This document shows, one piece after another, positions 25,574 to 33,936 of a stretch of DNA of 62,212 bases. Source of the DNA: Candidatus Sulfotelmatobacter sp. (GTDB lineage Bacteria > Acidobacteriota > Terriglobia > Terriglobales > Acidobacteriaceae); the NCBI GenBank assembly GCA_030039165.1, contig JASHQM010000121.1:1-62212 (forward strand). Reading direction: 5' to 3'. Every line of letters begins with the position of its first letter. Position 1 is the first letter of the stretch. Made by a program: the position numbers and the translations under genes. The notes beneath the pieces were generated by a model, which worked only from the letters and a program-made list of their open reading frames with translations, did no database searches and was not told the origin of the DNA.

Positions 25574-27238
25574 ATGCCCCGCGACCCCGTTGAACTTGAA
25601 GTCTTCAAGAACCTGTTTCACTCCATCGCAGAAGAAATGGGCGCAGCGCTGCGGCGCACTGCATTTTCTCCCAACATCAAAGAGCGGCGCGACTATTCCT
25701 GCGCGGTTTTTGATAATGACGGTGAAGTAATCGCCATGGGTGACCACATGCCGGTGCATCTCGGGTCGATGCCCATGTCAGTTCGCGCCGCCGTTACTGA
25801 CCGCGAAATGCGGGTCGGCGATGTAGTCATGTTAAACGATCCCTTCCGCGGTGGAACTCACTTGCCGGATATCACCCTGGTAGCGCCAGTGTATGTTGAC
25901 CGCCGCCGACGGCAAGGAAGAGCCGCAAGCCGGCCTGATTTTTACGTCGCCTCGCGGGCGCATCACGCCGACGTGGGCGGAACATACCCGGGGTCCATGG
26001 GCCCGTGCCGCGAAATCTATCAGGAAGGCTTCCGCATTCCTCCCGTCACAATCATGCGCTCGGGCACAATGGAACGTGACATTCTCGCACTACTGCTGAA
26101 CAACGTCCGCACCCCAGAAGAGCGCGAAGGAGATCTCGGTGCCCAGATCGCTGCCTGCCACACCGGAACCGAACGATTGAAGGGATTGTGTACTCGCTAC
26201 GGAATCGAGCGGACAAAGAACGCAGCACTCGAACTGATCTCCTACTCTGAAGAACTCATGCGCGCGTTCCTCGCGAAGATTCCCCCTGGCAGATACGAGG
26301 CGGAAGACTTTTTGGATGATGACGGCGTTCAACGGAAGCCGGTCCGGATCAAAGTGGCAGTCTCTATCAATCGGGGTTACGTGCGGAGAACAGCCGGCAG
26401 TCGACGAGCTTCAAGCCTTGGCGAGCGAGGGCCATCAAGACCCGGGAGATCGCATCCCATGGTCGTGGTCGATTTCACCGGCAGCGACGCACAAGTGGCG
26501 GGCAGCGTAAATGCCGTCGAGGCTATTACCTACTCGGCGTGTTTTTACGTTTTTCGTTGCCTGCTCGCAGAAGACGTGCCCGCAACCGCCGGCCTGATGC
26601 GCCCAATCGGCGTAATCGCTCCCAAGGGAACCATCGTCAATGCGCGCCCACCCGCGGCCGTCGCGGGCGGGAACGTCGAGACGTCGCAGCGCATCGTCGA
26701 TGTGCTGCTGCGCGCGCTGGCACAAGCGATTCCCGATAGAATTCCCGCGTCAGCATCCGGCACGATGAACAATCTCACTATCGGCGGCATCGATCCGCCT
26801 ACCGGCCAGCCTTTCGCTTACTACGAAACGATTGCCGGCGGCATGGGCGCCAGGCCCGGTAAGGACGGCGTTTCCGGAGTGCACACCCACATGACCAACT
26901 CTCTGAACACTCCGTCTGAAGCCTTGGAGTACGCGTACCCATTGCGCGTCCGCCGCTATTCACTTCGTCGCGGCAGCGGGGGTGCTGGAAAATATGGAGG
27001 CGGGGACGGGGTCATCCGCGAAATCGAGGTTCTCACCGACTGTGACGTCGCGCTCCTCTCCGACCGGCGCACGCATGCACCCTGGGGGCTGGCGGGAGGC
27101 GAGGCTGGAAAGCCGGGCAAGACTACGGTTATCCGCAAAGACGGTTCGACGGAAGCATTCCCCGGGAAGTTCAGCACTCGACTTCGCCGCGGCGAGCGCA
27201 TCCGCATTGAATCGCCCGGCGGCGGTGGCTGCGGGTAA
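25574..27238 (+). CDS. hyuB: Hydantoinase B/oxoprolinase-family protein (HyuB)
   Basis: 554 residues from MPRDPVELEVFKNLF; the GTG at 25571 is also possible. Family motifs: RRDYSCAVFD, GDVVMLNDPFRGGTHLPD, ASRAHHADVGGTYPGSM, VVDFTGSD, GGGNVETSQR-like AGGNVETSQR, and a Gly-rich C-terminus (GGGGCG). With a HyuA partner such enzymes open five-membered cyclic amides using ATP; no hyuA is next to it here. Two Arg-rich islands (about 108-122 and 268-296) interrupt otherwise normal sequence and may mark paired frameshifts. Confidence 0.88.
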   Translation: MPRDPVELEVFKNLFHSIAEEMGAALRRTAFSPNIKERRDYSCAVFDNDGEVIAMGDHMPVHLGSMPMSVRAAVTDREMRVGDVVMLNDPFRGGTHLPDITLVAPVYVDRRRRQGRAASRPDFYVASRAHHADVGGTYPGSMGPCREIYQEGFRIPPVTIMRSGTMERDILALLLNNVRTPEEREGDLGAQIAACHTGTERLKGLCTRYGIERTKNAALELISYSEELMRAFLAKIPPGRYEAEDFLDDDGVQRKPVRIKVAVSINRGYVRRTAGSRRASSLGERGPSRPGRSHPMVVVDFTGSDAQVAGSVNAVEAITYSACFYVFRCLLAEDVPATAGLMRPIGVIAPKGTIVNARPPAAVAGGNVETSQRIVDVLLRALAQAIPDRIPASASGTMNNLTIGGIDPPTGQPFAYYETIAGGMGARPGKDGVSGVHTHMTNSLNTPSEALEYAYPLRVRRYSLRRGSGGAGKYGGGDGVIREIEVLTDCDVALLSDRRTHAPWGLAGGEAGKPGKTTVIRKDGSTEAFPGKFSTRLRRGERIRIESPGGGGCG

Positions 27239-27339
27239 CGGGCAATCGGTGTTGATTAATCACGTCAGCGAGAGTAAATCTTGACGTTGCGGTAGCAGTC
27301 GCCCAACGCCATCCGCAGATCAATGAAAGGACGCCCTCC

Positions 27340-27684
27340 GTGCACATCGTCAAATCGGTCGAAATATTTTCCGTCGCCAAAATTATGGCGATGATTCAAG
27401 CCTGCCTGGGGTTAATTGCGGCACCATTTTTCCTGGTTATCGGCTTGATGGGTTCCGTGCTTGGGGAACGGAGTGGTCCGGCGGCGAGCATCTTTGGCAT
27501 CGGGTTTGCCATTCTGATGCCGTTCATCTACGGCATTGTGGGATTCATCACCGGCCTCATCGGCGGCTTGCTGTATAACCTGTTCGCGCGCTGGGTTGGC
27601 GGCATCGAATTAGAGTTGGAACTAAAACCGGGAATTACCGTAGCCCCTTACCCGCTTGTGCCGCCGCAGACTCCGGTGGCGTAG
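27340..27684 (+). CDS. Small DUF3566-like membrane protein
   Basis: 114 residues from a GTG with AAAGGA about nine bases upstream. Two membrane segments (about 13-40 and 50-80), then LLYNLFARWVGGIELELE, which resembles the end of DUF3566 domains, and a Pro-rich tail. The segment order (amphipathic start, Gly-rich pair of helices, LYN..GG motif) fits that family. Function unknown. It precedes the DinB-like gene on the same strand. Confidence 0.7.
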   Translation: MHIVKSVEIFSVAKIMAMIQACLGLIAAPFFLVIGLMGSVLGERSGPAASIFGIGFAILMPFIYGIVGFITGLIGGLLYNLFARWVGGIELELELKPGITVAPYPLVPPQTPVA

Positions 27685-27695
27685 TTGAGCCGTTT

Positions 27696-27724
27696 TGCGG
27701 GCATGAGCGAAGCGGGAGCCCGCA
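27696..27724. repeat. Inverted repeat upstream of the DinB-like gene
   Basis: TGCGGGC (27696-27702) and GCCCGCA (27718-27724) are perfect reverse complements around a 15-base loop that itself contains GAGCGAAGCGGGA, close to the dispersed repeat just downstream. No T-run follows, so it is not a simple terminator. Confidence 0.5.
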
Positions 27725-27730
27725 GCCGAA

Positions 27731-27754
27731 ATCCTGAGCGAAGCGAAGGATCTC
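27731..27754 (+). repeat. Copy of the GAGCGAAGCGAAGGATC repeat
   Basis: ATCCTGAGCGAAGCGAAGG followed by ATCTC; six bases later stands the ATG of the next gene. The AAGGA core lies nine to ten bases before that ATG and is the only plausible ribosome site. Read in frame upstream of the ATG, the repeat gives RNPERSEGSH, a typical spurious N-terminal extension. Confidence 0.6.
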
Positions 27755-27759
27755 ACTCT

Positions 27760-28317
27760 ATGACAGATATCGCCACTCTTTACCTCGACGAAGCCCGCCG
27801 CCAGATGCGCGGTCACAAACGCATGGGCGAGGCCGCCATGGCGCAGCTTAGGGACGAGGACTTCTTCGCGACCATCGATCCCGAATCGAATTCGGTGGCG
27901 GTTCTGGTGAAGCATCTCGCGGGCAACATGCGCTCCCGTTTCACCGATTTTTTGACCAGCGACGGCGAAAAGCCCGACCGCGTTCGCGACCGCGAATTCG
28001 AAATTTCTCCCGCTACGAACCGTGCCGAAGTCATGAGGTGGTGGGACGACGGCTGGAGCACAGTTTTGGGTACGATCGAGTCGTTAAAGCCCGAAGATGT
28101 GTCGCGCACTGTGACCATTCGCGGCGAGCCGCATACTGTTCTTCAAGCAATCAACCGCCAGATCGCGCACTACGCGCAGCACACCGGCCAGATCGTTTTC
28201 CTGGCCAAGCATCTGCGCTCCAGCGAATGGAAAACTCTGAGCATTCCACGAGGAAGATCGGAAGAGTTCAAGAAAGCACCGCCGAAATCGTATAAGGGAT
28301 TGCCGCAAGAGAAGTGA
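27760..28317 (+). CDS. DinB/DUF1572-like protein
   Basis: 185 residues from MTDIATLYLDEARRQM. Four-helix DinB-like fold: ATIDPESNSVAVLVKHLAGNMRSRF carries the first conserved His, and INRQIAHYAQHTGQIVFLAKHL carries the HxxxH-type pair near the C-terminus that binds a metal in this superfamily. Members include thiol-dependent transferases and many of unknown role. The 5' region that would encode 25 more residues is repeat DNA, so the later ATG is preferred. Confidence 0.83.
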   Translation: MTDIATLYLDEARRQMRGHKRMGEAAMAQLRDEDFFATIDPESNSVAVLVKHLAGNMRSRFTDFLTSDGEKPDRVRDREFEISPATNRAEVMRWWDDGWSTVLGTIESLKPEDVSRTVTIRGEPHTVLQAINRQIAHYAQHTGQIVFLAKHLRSSEWKTLSIPRGRSEEFKKAPPKSYKGLPQEK

Positions 28318-28378
28318 TCCGGACGACAGGTTTGCTGGCGCTGCGATCAGATCGCGGGCGGCTGCCCTACATGGACAG

Positions 28379-28387
28379 TGCTAGAAT
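28379..28387 (+). promoter_or_regulatory. Extended -10 promoter of tdh-kbl
   Basis: TGC-TAGAAT lies 42 bases before the tdh ATG, and no -35 hexamer is seen at the normal distance, as is common with extended -10 sites. Start of transcription near 28394, leaving a leader of about 36 bases. Confidence 0.35.
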
Positions 28388-28429
28388 CATACGTTTTCTG
28401 TCCGAGTCTGCATTCATAAGGTCGCTCTC

Positions 28430-29482
28430 ATGCCAACCACAATGTCCGCTGTCGTAAAGCCCGAGGCTGCGCCGGGCGCAGATGTGCGCGAAGTCAAGAT
28501 CCCCGCCTTTGGACGCAACGACGTTCTGGTCAAGGTCAAGGTCGCCTCCATCTGTGGCACTGACCTGCACATTTACAACTGGGATCGCTGGGCACAAAAG
28601 CGCATTCACCCGCCGCTGATTCCCGGCCACGAGTTCTGCGGAACAGTGGCGGCCTTTGGGGATGAGGTGACCAGCGTAAAAGAAGGCGACTTCGTCTCCG
28701 CTGAGATGCATGTGGCTTGCGGCAAGTGCCTGCAGTGCCGCACCGGCGAAGGCCACATCTGCCAGAACGTAAAGATCATCGGAGTCGATGCCGACGGTGC
28801 CTTCGCGGAATACGTGGTTATTCCTGAATCCAACATCTGGAAGTTAGACCCGGCCATTCCGCAGGAGTATGCTTCGATTCTCGACCCTCTGGGGAATGCG
28901 GTTCACACGGTCCTCGCCGGAGAGATTGCCGCGAAAACTGTGGCGATCACGGGTGCTGGACCGATCGGTCTTTTTTCAATCGCAGTGGCGCGCGCTTGCG
29001 GGGCTACAACGATCTTTGCTGTCGAAGTTAACGAGCATCGTCGCAAAATTGCTCGCGAAATGAAGGCCGATTATGTGCTCGATCCATCGAAGGAAAAAGT
29101 GAAAGACATTGTGATGGAGAAGACCGGCGGTCTGGGAGTGGACGTCGTACTAGAGATGGCTGGCCATCCTGACTCCATTCGAATAGCCTTCGATATTGTC
29201 CGCCGCGGCGGCAGACTCTCCCTCCTTGGCCTTACTTCCAAACCCATTCCAGTCAATTTCTCAGAAGACATCATTTTCAAGGGTATTACCATCCAAGGCA
29301 TCAACGGCCGCCGCATGTACCAGACCTGGTATCAGATGACCGCGCTGCTGAAAGCAGGGAAACTCGATCTTCATCCCGTCATCACCGACCGCATCTCAAT
29401 GAAGGATTTTCCTGCGGCGATGGAGCGGCTGAAGACGGGCGAGGCCAGCAAGATTTTGGTGTACCCGAATGGAGTGAAGTAA
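28430..29482 (+). CDS. tdh: L-threonine 3-dehydrogenase
   Basis: 350 residues. Zinc-dependent medium-chain dehydrogenase oxidising threonine to 2-amino-3-oxobutyrate with NAD+. Seen: catalytic zinc Cys and GHEFCG motif (SICGTDLHIYNWD, PGHEFCGTV), structural zinc loop CGKCLQCRTGEGHIC, and NAD-binding GAGPIG at about 175-180. AAGG lies eight bases before the ATG. Kbl, which splits the product with CoA, follows. Confidence 0.97.
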   Translation: MPTTMSAVVKPEAAPGADVREVKIPAFGRNDVLVKVKVASICGTDLHIYNWDRWAQKRIHPPLIPGHEFCGTVAAFGDEVTSVKEGDFVSAEMHVACGKCLQCRTGEGHICQNVKIIGVDADGAFAEYVVIPESNIWKLDPAIPQEYASILDPLGNAVHTVLAGEIAAKTVAITGAGPIGLFSIAVARACGATTIFAVEVNEHRRKIAREMKADYVLDPSKEKVKDIVMEKTGGLGVDVVLEMAGHPDSIRIAFDIVRRGGRLSLLGLTSKPIPVNFSEDIIFKGITIQGINGRRMYQTWYQMTALLKAGKLDLHPVITDRISMKDFPAAMERLKTGEASKILVYPNGVK

Positions 29483-29488
29483 ATTCAT

Positions 29489-29577
29489 CACCACGGACTT
29501 ACATGGGTTTGCATGGACATGAGACGGCGCTAAGAAATCGGAGATTTGATTCGTGTGAATCTGTGGTAATCCGTAGC
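29489..29577. repeat. Two imperfect CCGTGG/CACGGA-type repeat units between tdh and kbl
   Basis: The first unit (29489-29521) reads CACCACGGACTTACATGGG then TTTGCATGGACATG. The second (29548-29577) reads GATTCGTGTGAATCTGTGG then TAATCCGTAG, a variant of the first in reverse complement. Such phrases are scattered between genes in several GC-rich bacteria. They leave the kbl ribosome site (CGGAG) untouched. Confidence 0.45.
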
Positions 29578-29587
29578 GGAGTATTTC

Positions 29588-30802
29588 ATGACTACCGCAA
29601 CCCGTACTAATCCGCTCTCATATCTCACCGATCAGCTCGACGAACTTAAGAACAAGGGCACCCACTTCAAGCTGCGCGTCCTCGAAGATGAGCAGGCGCC
29701 TGTCTGCACGTTCGATGGCAAGAAAGTCATCAATCTTGCCTCGAACAATTACCTCGGCCTGACCACGCATCCCAAGCTGCGCGAAGCCGCACTTGAGGCT
29801 ACACGCAAATACGGAGTGGGGTCGGGGGCCGTGCGGACCATCGCCGGCACGATGAAAATCCACATGGAGCTGGAAGAAATAATCGCTCGCTTCAAAAATG
29901 TGGAAGCTTGCGTGGTGTTTCAATCCGGATTTGCTGCCAACGCTGGAACGGTATCGGCCGTTCTCGGCAAAGATGACTTCATCATCTCCGACGCATTGAA
30001 CCACGCCTCCATCATCGACGGCGCGCGGCTTTCGAAGGCAAAGATTCTGGTATTCCGTCACAAGGACATCGCCCACGCGGAAGAGCAGCTTGCCAGCGTA
30101 AAAAACGAGCCGGGCAAGAAGCTGCTTATTACCGACGGAGTCTTCTCGATGGACGGCGATATCGGCCCGCTGCCGGCGCTCTGCGATCTCGCCGAAAAGT
30201 ATGGCGCGATCATGATGGTCGACGATGCGCACGCCTCGGGCGTTCTCGGCCGCAACGGCCGTGGCACGATTGATCACTTCAAAATGCACGGGCGGGTCGA
30301 TATTCAGGTCGGAACGTTGTCGAAGGCGATTGGAGCTTTGGGCGGGTACGTCTGCGGGACACGCGACTTGATCGATTTTCTCTACCATCGTGCGAGACCA
30401 TTTTTGTTTTCGACCTCGCATCCGCCGTCGGTTGCGGCCACGTGCATCGCTGCCTTCGGTGTTCTCGAAAGCGAGCCGGAGCGCATGGAGAGGCTGTGGG
30501 AGAACACGCGCTTCTGGAAGAAAGAGTTGGGGCTGCTCGGATTCGACATCGGTGACAAGACCACGCCCGCGAGTGAGACTCCGATTACGCCGATTATTGT
30601 CGGCGACGGAAAGCTCACCATGGATTTTTCCCGCGAACTGTTCAAGGAAGGAGTGCTCGGCACCGGAATCGCATTTCCCACGGTCCCCGAAGGCAAGGCG
30701 CGCATCCGCACGATCATGACGGCGACGCACACGAAAGACGAACTGGAGCAGGCGCTGGAGGTGCTCAAGAACGTGGGCAAGCGAATGGGAATATTAGGCT
30801 AA
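29588..30802 (+). CDS. kbl: 2-amino-3-ketobutyrate CoA ligase (glycine C-acetyltransferase)
   Basis: 404 residues. PLP enzyme of the alpha-oxoamine synthase family: SNNYLGL, VDDAHASG with Asp212-Asp213/His215, and the Schiff-base Lys246 in TLSKAIGALGGY. It cleaves the Tdh product with CoA to glycine and acetyl-CoA. GGAG lies seven bases before the ATG. The pairing with tdh makes the biological role clear; related AONS enzymes such as BioF are less likely. Confidence 0.96.
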   Translation: MTTATRTNPLSYLTDQLDELKNKGTHFKLRVLEDEQAPVCTFDGKKVINLASNNYLGLTTHPKLREAALEATRKYGVGSGAVRTIAGTMKIHMELEEIIARFKNVEACVVFQSGFAANAGTVSAVLGKDDFIISDALNHASIIDGARLSKAKILVFRHKDIAHAEEQLASVKNEPGKKLLITDGVFSMDGDIGPLPALCDLAEKYGAIMMVDDAHASGVLGRNGRGTIDHFKMHGRVDIQVGTLSKAIGALGGYVCGTRDLIDFLYHRARPFLFSTSHPPSVAATCIAAFGVLESEPERMERLWENTRFWKKELGLLGFDIGDKTTPASETPITPIIVGDGKLTMDFSRELFKEGVLGTGIAFPTVPEGKARIRTIMTATHTKDELEQALEVLKNVGKRMGILG

Positions 30803-30841
30803 TGAGAGACTTCCTAGGCTCGTGCACCGCTGACCGACCGT

Positions 30842-31235
30842 ATGGCATACACGATTCGTCGTTGCGCAGACCAGCGAGTGGTCGGAATGCCTTCCTATTA
30901 CATCGCTCTTGCAGCCCAGGGTGGAATTGAAATCGGCAGCTTCGTTCCTTCACCCGGACGTGCGAGGTGACGCAATCAATCCGGAAGCCAAATTACTCAT
31001 GCTGAGTCATGCATTTGATTCTGGAGCAGTGCGTGTGCAATTCAGAGTGGATACGCGCAATCAACGGAGCCAGGCCGCCGTGGCTAAACTTGGAGCTGTG
31101 AGAGAAGGAATTCTCAGTCGCGATCGCCTGACCTGGACCGGATACATTCGCGACACTGTCTATTTCTCCATCCTAGATACCGAGTGGCCGTCAGTTAAGC
31201 TTCGCCTGGAAGAGCGGCTGGCGATGTTCTCTTAG
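30842..31235 (+). pseudogene. Remnant of a RimJ/RimL-type GNAT acetyltransferase
   Basis: Two frames together make one recognisable protein. Frame one (30842-30970) reads ADQRVVGMPSYY then GIEIGSF before running out at TGA. Frame two (open 30909-31235) continues with SFLHPDVRGDAINPEAKLLML, RVDTRNQRSQAAVAKLGAVREG, and GYIRDTVYFSILDTEWP. The break is near 30935-30945. The N-terminal third of the family (about 60 residues) is also missing, so this is a decayed gene. Confidence 0.65.
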
Positions 31236-31283
31236 TTCAACAAGCTCGGGGACCCAAAGCGTGGCAGCTGATCACGGCAACCT

Positions 31284-32588
31284 TTAATCGGCGCGGTACA
31301 CGATTTTCCCGCCCACAATTGTTCCAACCACTTTCCCCGTTAGCTGCCATCCATCAAACGGTGTATTGCGGGAAAGCGAGCGCGACTTCGCGGCTTCAAC
31401 CGTCCATCGCTTCTTGGGGTCGAAAATCGTGACATCGGCGAAGTTGCCGCGCTGCAGCGAACCGCGGCCGCGCAGATCGAAGACCCGCGCCGGACCGGCG
31501 GTGAAGAGTTCAACGATGCGCGCCAGCGGAATTTTTTGTTCGCGATTAAGCTTAGTGATGGCCAGCGCGAGCGCGGTTTCAAGCCCGGTGATGCCGAAAG
31601 AGGCATGCTCGAACTCGACCTGTTTTTCCTGAGCGGCATGCGGGGCGTGATCCGTGGCAATGGCATCGACGGTGCCATCGGCAACGGCAACCAGAACCGC
31701 TTCGCGGTCAGACGCCGAGCGTAGTGGCGGATTCATCTTGAAATTGGTGTTGTACTCGCCCACGTCGGAGTCGAGCAGCGTGAAGTGATGCGGCGTGACT
31801 TCGCATGTCACTCGCGCCCTCGCGCGTTTTCCACGGCGCACAGACTTAAGCGCGTCGGACGTGGAAAGATGAGCCACATGCAACCGCGACTCGCGAATCT
31901 GCTGGGCAAAGCTAACGTCGCGATCCACCATCGCCGCCTCGGCCGTGGCCGGCATGCCGCGCAACCCGAGACGAAAGCTCGTCGGGCCTTCATGCATCGA
32001 GCAGTGTTCGGTCACGCGCGTGTCTTCGGCATGCTGCACGACCGGCAAATTCAACTCCGCTCCCAGACGCAAGGCTGCGCGCATGACTTCGTCATCGAGG
32101 ATAGGCTTGCCATCATCCGTAACAGCTACCGCTCCGGCACGCTGTAGCGCGGCGAAATCGGTGAGGGATTGGCCACGCGAGCCGCGCGTGGCCGCGGCAA
32201 TTGGGAAAACATTGACCACAGCTCCACGCTCGGGCCGACGCAGCCATGAAACCCAGGCGTCGGTATCGACGATCGGTATCGTGTTCGGCATCGCGCAAAC
32301 CGAAGTAAAACCACCCGCCGCAGCGGCAGCGGTTCCGCTGGCGATCGTCTCCTTGTAACCTTGCCCCGGTTCGCGGAGATGAACATGCAAGTCGATGAAT
32401 CCGGGAGCAACGATTAATCCTCGCGCGTCGAATTTTTCATCGGCCCCACCGCGAACTTTATTGGGCGGCGCGACTTCCGCTACGCGTGCATCGCGCAAAA
32501 GAAGGTCCATGGGCGCGTTAATTTTGGCCTCGGGATCGACCAGATGGCCGCCTTTAATCAACAGGCTTTTGCTTTCCTGGCGGCTCAT
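31284..32588 (-). CDS. pyrC: Dihydroorotase (class I)
   Basis: 434 residues. Third step of pyrimidine synthesis. Metal ligands HVHLREPG at about 62-69, later conserved His residues (VVQHAEDTRVTEHC, HVAHLSTSDAL) and Asp in ATDHAPHA. GAGGAG lies eight bases before the ATG. It follows pyrB on the same strand after a 142-base spacer filled by a repeat pair. Length and motifs fit class I enzymes that may associate with aspartate carbamoyltransferase. Confidence 0.96.
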   Translation of the reverse strand: MSRQESKSLLIKGGHLVDPEAKINAPMDLLLRDARVAEVAPPNKVRGGADEKFDARGLIVAPGFIDLHVHLREPGQGYKETIASGTAAAAAGGFTSVCAMPNTIPIVDTDAWVSWLRRPERGAVVNVFPIAAATRGSRGQSLTDFAALQRAGAVAVTDDGKPILDDEVMRAALRLGAELNLPVVQHAEDTRVTEHCSMHEGPTSFRLGLRGMPATAEAAMVDRDVSFAQQIRESRLHVAHLSTSDALKSVRRGKRARARVTCEVTPHHFTLLDSDVGEYNTNFKMNPPLRSASDREAVLVAVADGTVDAIATDHAPHAAQEKQVEFEHASFGITGLETALALAITKLNREQKIPLARIVELFTAGPARVFDLRGRGSLQRGNFADVTIFDPKKRWTVEAAKSRSLSRNTPFDGWQLTGKVVGTIVGGKIVYRAD

Positions 32589-32607
32589 AAGACGCTCTCC
32601 TCACACT

Positions 32608-32701
32608 TGTCATTCTGAGCGCGCTCTTTGCGCGAAGGATCCATGCAACTGCATTGACCGCAAAGAAAATGCATAGGTCCTTCGCTTTGCTCGGGATGAC
32701 A
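32608..32701. repeat. Inverted pair of the dispersed GCGAAGGATC repeat
   Basis: Left arm (32608-32642) begins TGTCATTCTGAGCGCGC and ends GCGCGAAGGATCC. Right arm (32676-32701) is GGTCCTTCGCTTTGCTCGGG then ATGACA, its imperfect reverse complement. Between them ATGCA and TGCAT units form a smaller palindrome. The whole could fold as one long hairpin of about 94 bases in the pyrB-pyrC spacer. Confidence 0.7.
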
Positions 32702-32730
32702 ACACTGTTTGGCGGTGCGCAAAAGACGTT

Positions 32731-33645
32731 TCATTTCGCTCTTCCCAGTGCCCGCGCCAGAATTGCCATGCGCACAGGAACTCCGCTGCGAACTTCATCC
32801 ACAATGACGGATTGTGGACTGTCAGCCACCTCCGAAGTCAGCTCAAGCCCACGAATAATCGGCCCGGGATGCATCACAATGGCGTCGCGCTTCGCCAGTT
32901 TCAGCCGTGCCGCGTTCATCTGGTAATGTGCAATATAGTCCTGAAGACTAATCTTCTGGCCGGCAAGCCGCTCTTTTTGTACGCGCAGCAACATGACAAC
33001 ATCCGCGCCGCGCACTGCCTCCTCCAGATGGCGGGAGATCCGCAGACCGGATGCGAGCGTCGTGGCGACTTCGGGCACGAACTCGGGCGGGCCGCACAGT
33101 GTAATCTTCGCTCCAAATCTGGTGAGCAAATGGCAGGCGGAGCGCGCTACGCGGCTGTGAACAATATCGCCGATGATTGCCACCTGCAATCCCTTGAGTG
33201 ATTTCTTGTGCTTCAGAATGGTGAAGGCATCGAGCAAAGCCTGCGAGGGATGTTCGTGCATCCCGTCTCCAGCGTTAATTACCGGAATGTCGAGGTACTT
33301 TGCCATCAAGTGCGGCGCGCCAGCCGAAGGATGGCGAATAACGATAGCGTCGGCGCCAACCGCACGCAGCGTGTAGCCAGTGTCGAGCAATGACTCGCCC
33401 TTCTCAATGCTCGATCCAGAAGATTGCACCAAAGTGGTGATCGCGCCCAGCGACTTTGCAGCAATCTCAAAAGAGGAGCGGGTGCGCGTGGAGGGCTCGT
33501 AGAACAGCAGGATGATTTTCCTATTGCGCAACAGGGAGCGCGGCTTCTGCGGATTCATGCGGCGAGCCAGTTTGAGCAGGCGGAGAGCCTCGTCTTGCTG
33601 CAGGTGCTCGATTCCGAGCAGTGAACCGCGGGCCGGAGTGTTCAT
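32731..33645 (-). CDS. pyrB: Aspartate carbamoyltransferase catalytic subunit
   Basis: 304 residues. Second step of pyrimidine synthesis. Carbamoyl-phosphate loop STRTRSSFE at about 53-61, HPSQALLD near 132, and DVVMLLRVQKER, all catalytic-chain motifs. No pyrI, and no pyrR or uracil attenuator is visible upstream. pyrC follows. Confidence 0.96.
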   Translation of the reverse strand: MNTPARGSLLGIEHLQQDEALRLLKLARRMNPQKPRSLLRNRKIILLFYEPSTRTRSSFEIAAKSLGAITTLVQSSGSSIEKGESLLDTGYTLRAVGADAIVIRHPSAGAPHLMAKYLDIPVINAGDGMHEHPSQALLDAFTILKHKKSLKGLQVAIIGDIVHSRVARSACHLLTRFGAKITLCGPPEFVPEVATTLASGLRISRHLEEAVRGADVVMLLRVQKERLAGQKISLQDYIAHYQMNAARLKLAKRDAIVMHPGPIIRGLELTSEVADSPQSVIVDEVRSGVPVRMAILARALGRAK

Positions 33646-33882
33646 GGCGCTAGGAATACAAACCGGGAATCATACGCGGCAACCGCGACCGGCGGCAAGG
33701 GCAAGCTTAGAGGTCGGTTAAACTCCGGATCCGGGCTCTGCTTTTCCTCCTTAGTTATTATTCTCCCCGCTTAGCCTAGTCGATGCTCACCGCTTCCGAG
33801 CACTTAGTCGGAAAAACAGAAACATGTGACGCACGACCTTGCGCCCATGACGAACCGGCGGAATATGATCGATTCTGGCTGA

Positions 33883-33912
33883 TTCTCACAAATCCGCCAT
33901 GTTCGCTAGAAT
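33883..33912 (+). promoter_or_regulatory. Candidate promoter of accC-accB
   Basis: TTCTCA (33883-33888) and TAGAAT (33907-33912) are 18 bases apart. Transcription would start near 33919, which rules out the GTG at 33916 as the accC start and favours the ATG at 33937. Confidence 0.45.
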
Positions 33913-33936
33913 TGAGTGTTTTTGTCACCGGCAGAA

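Noticed and set aside
29618..30730. Minus-strand frame of 370 residues
   Set aside because: Antisense to kbl, which has all PLP-enzyme motifs; no domain and Arg/His-rich composition.
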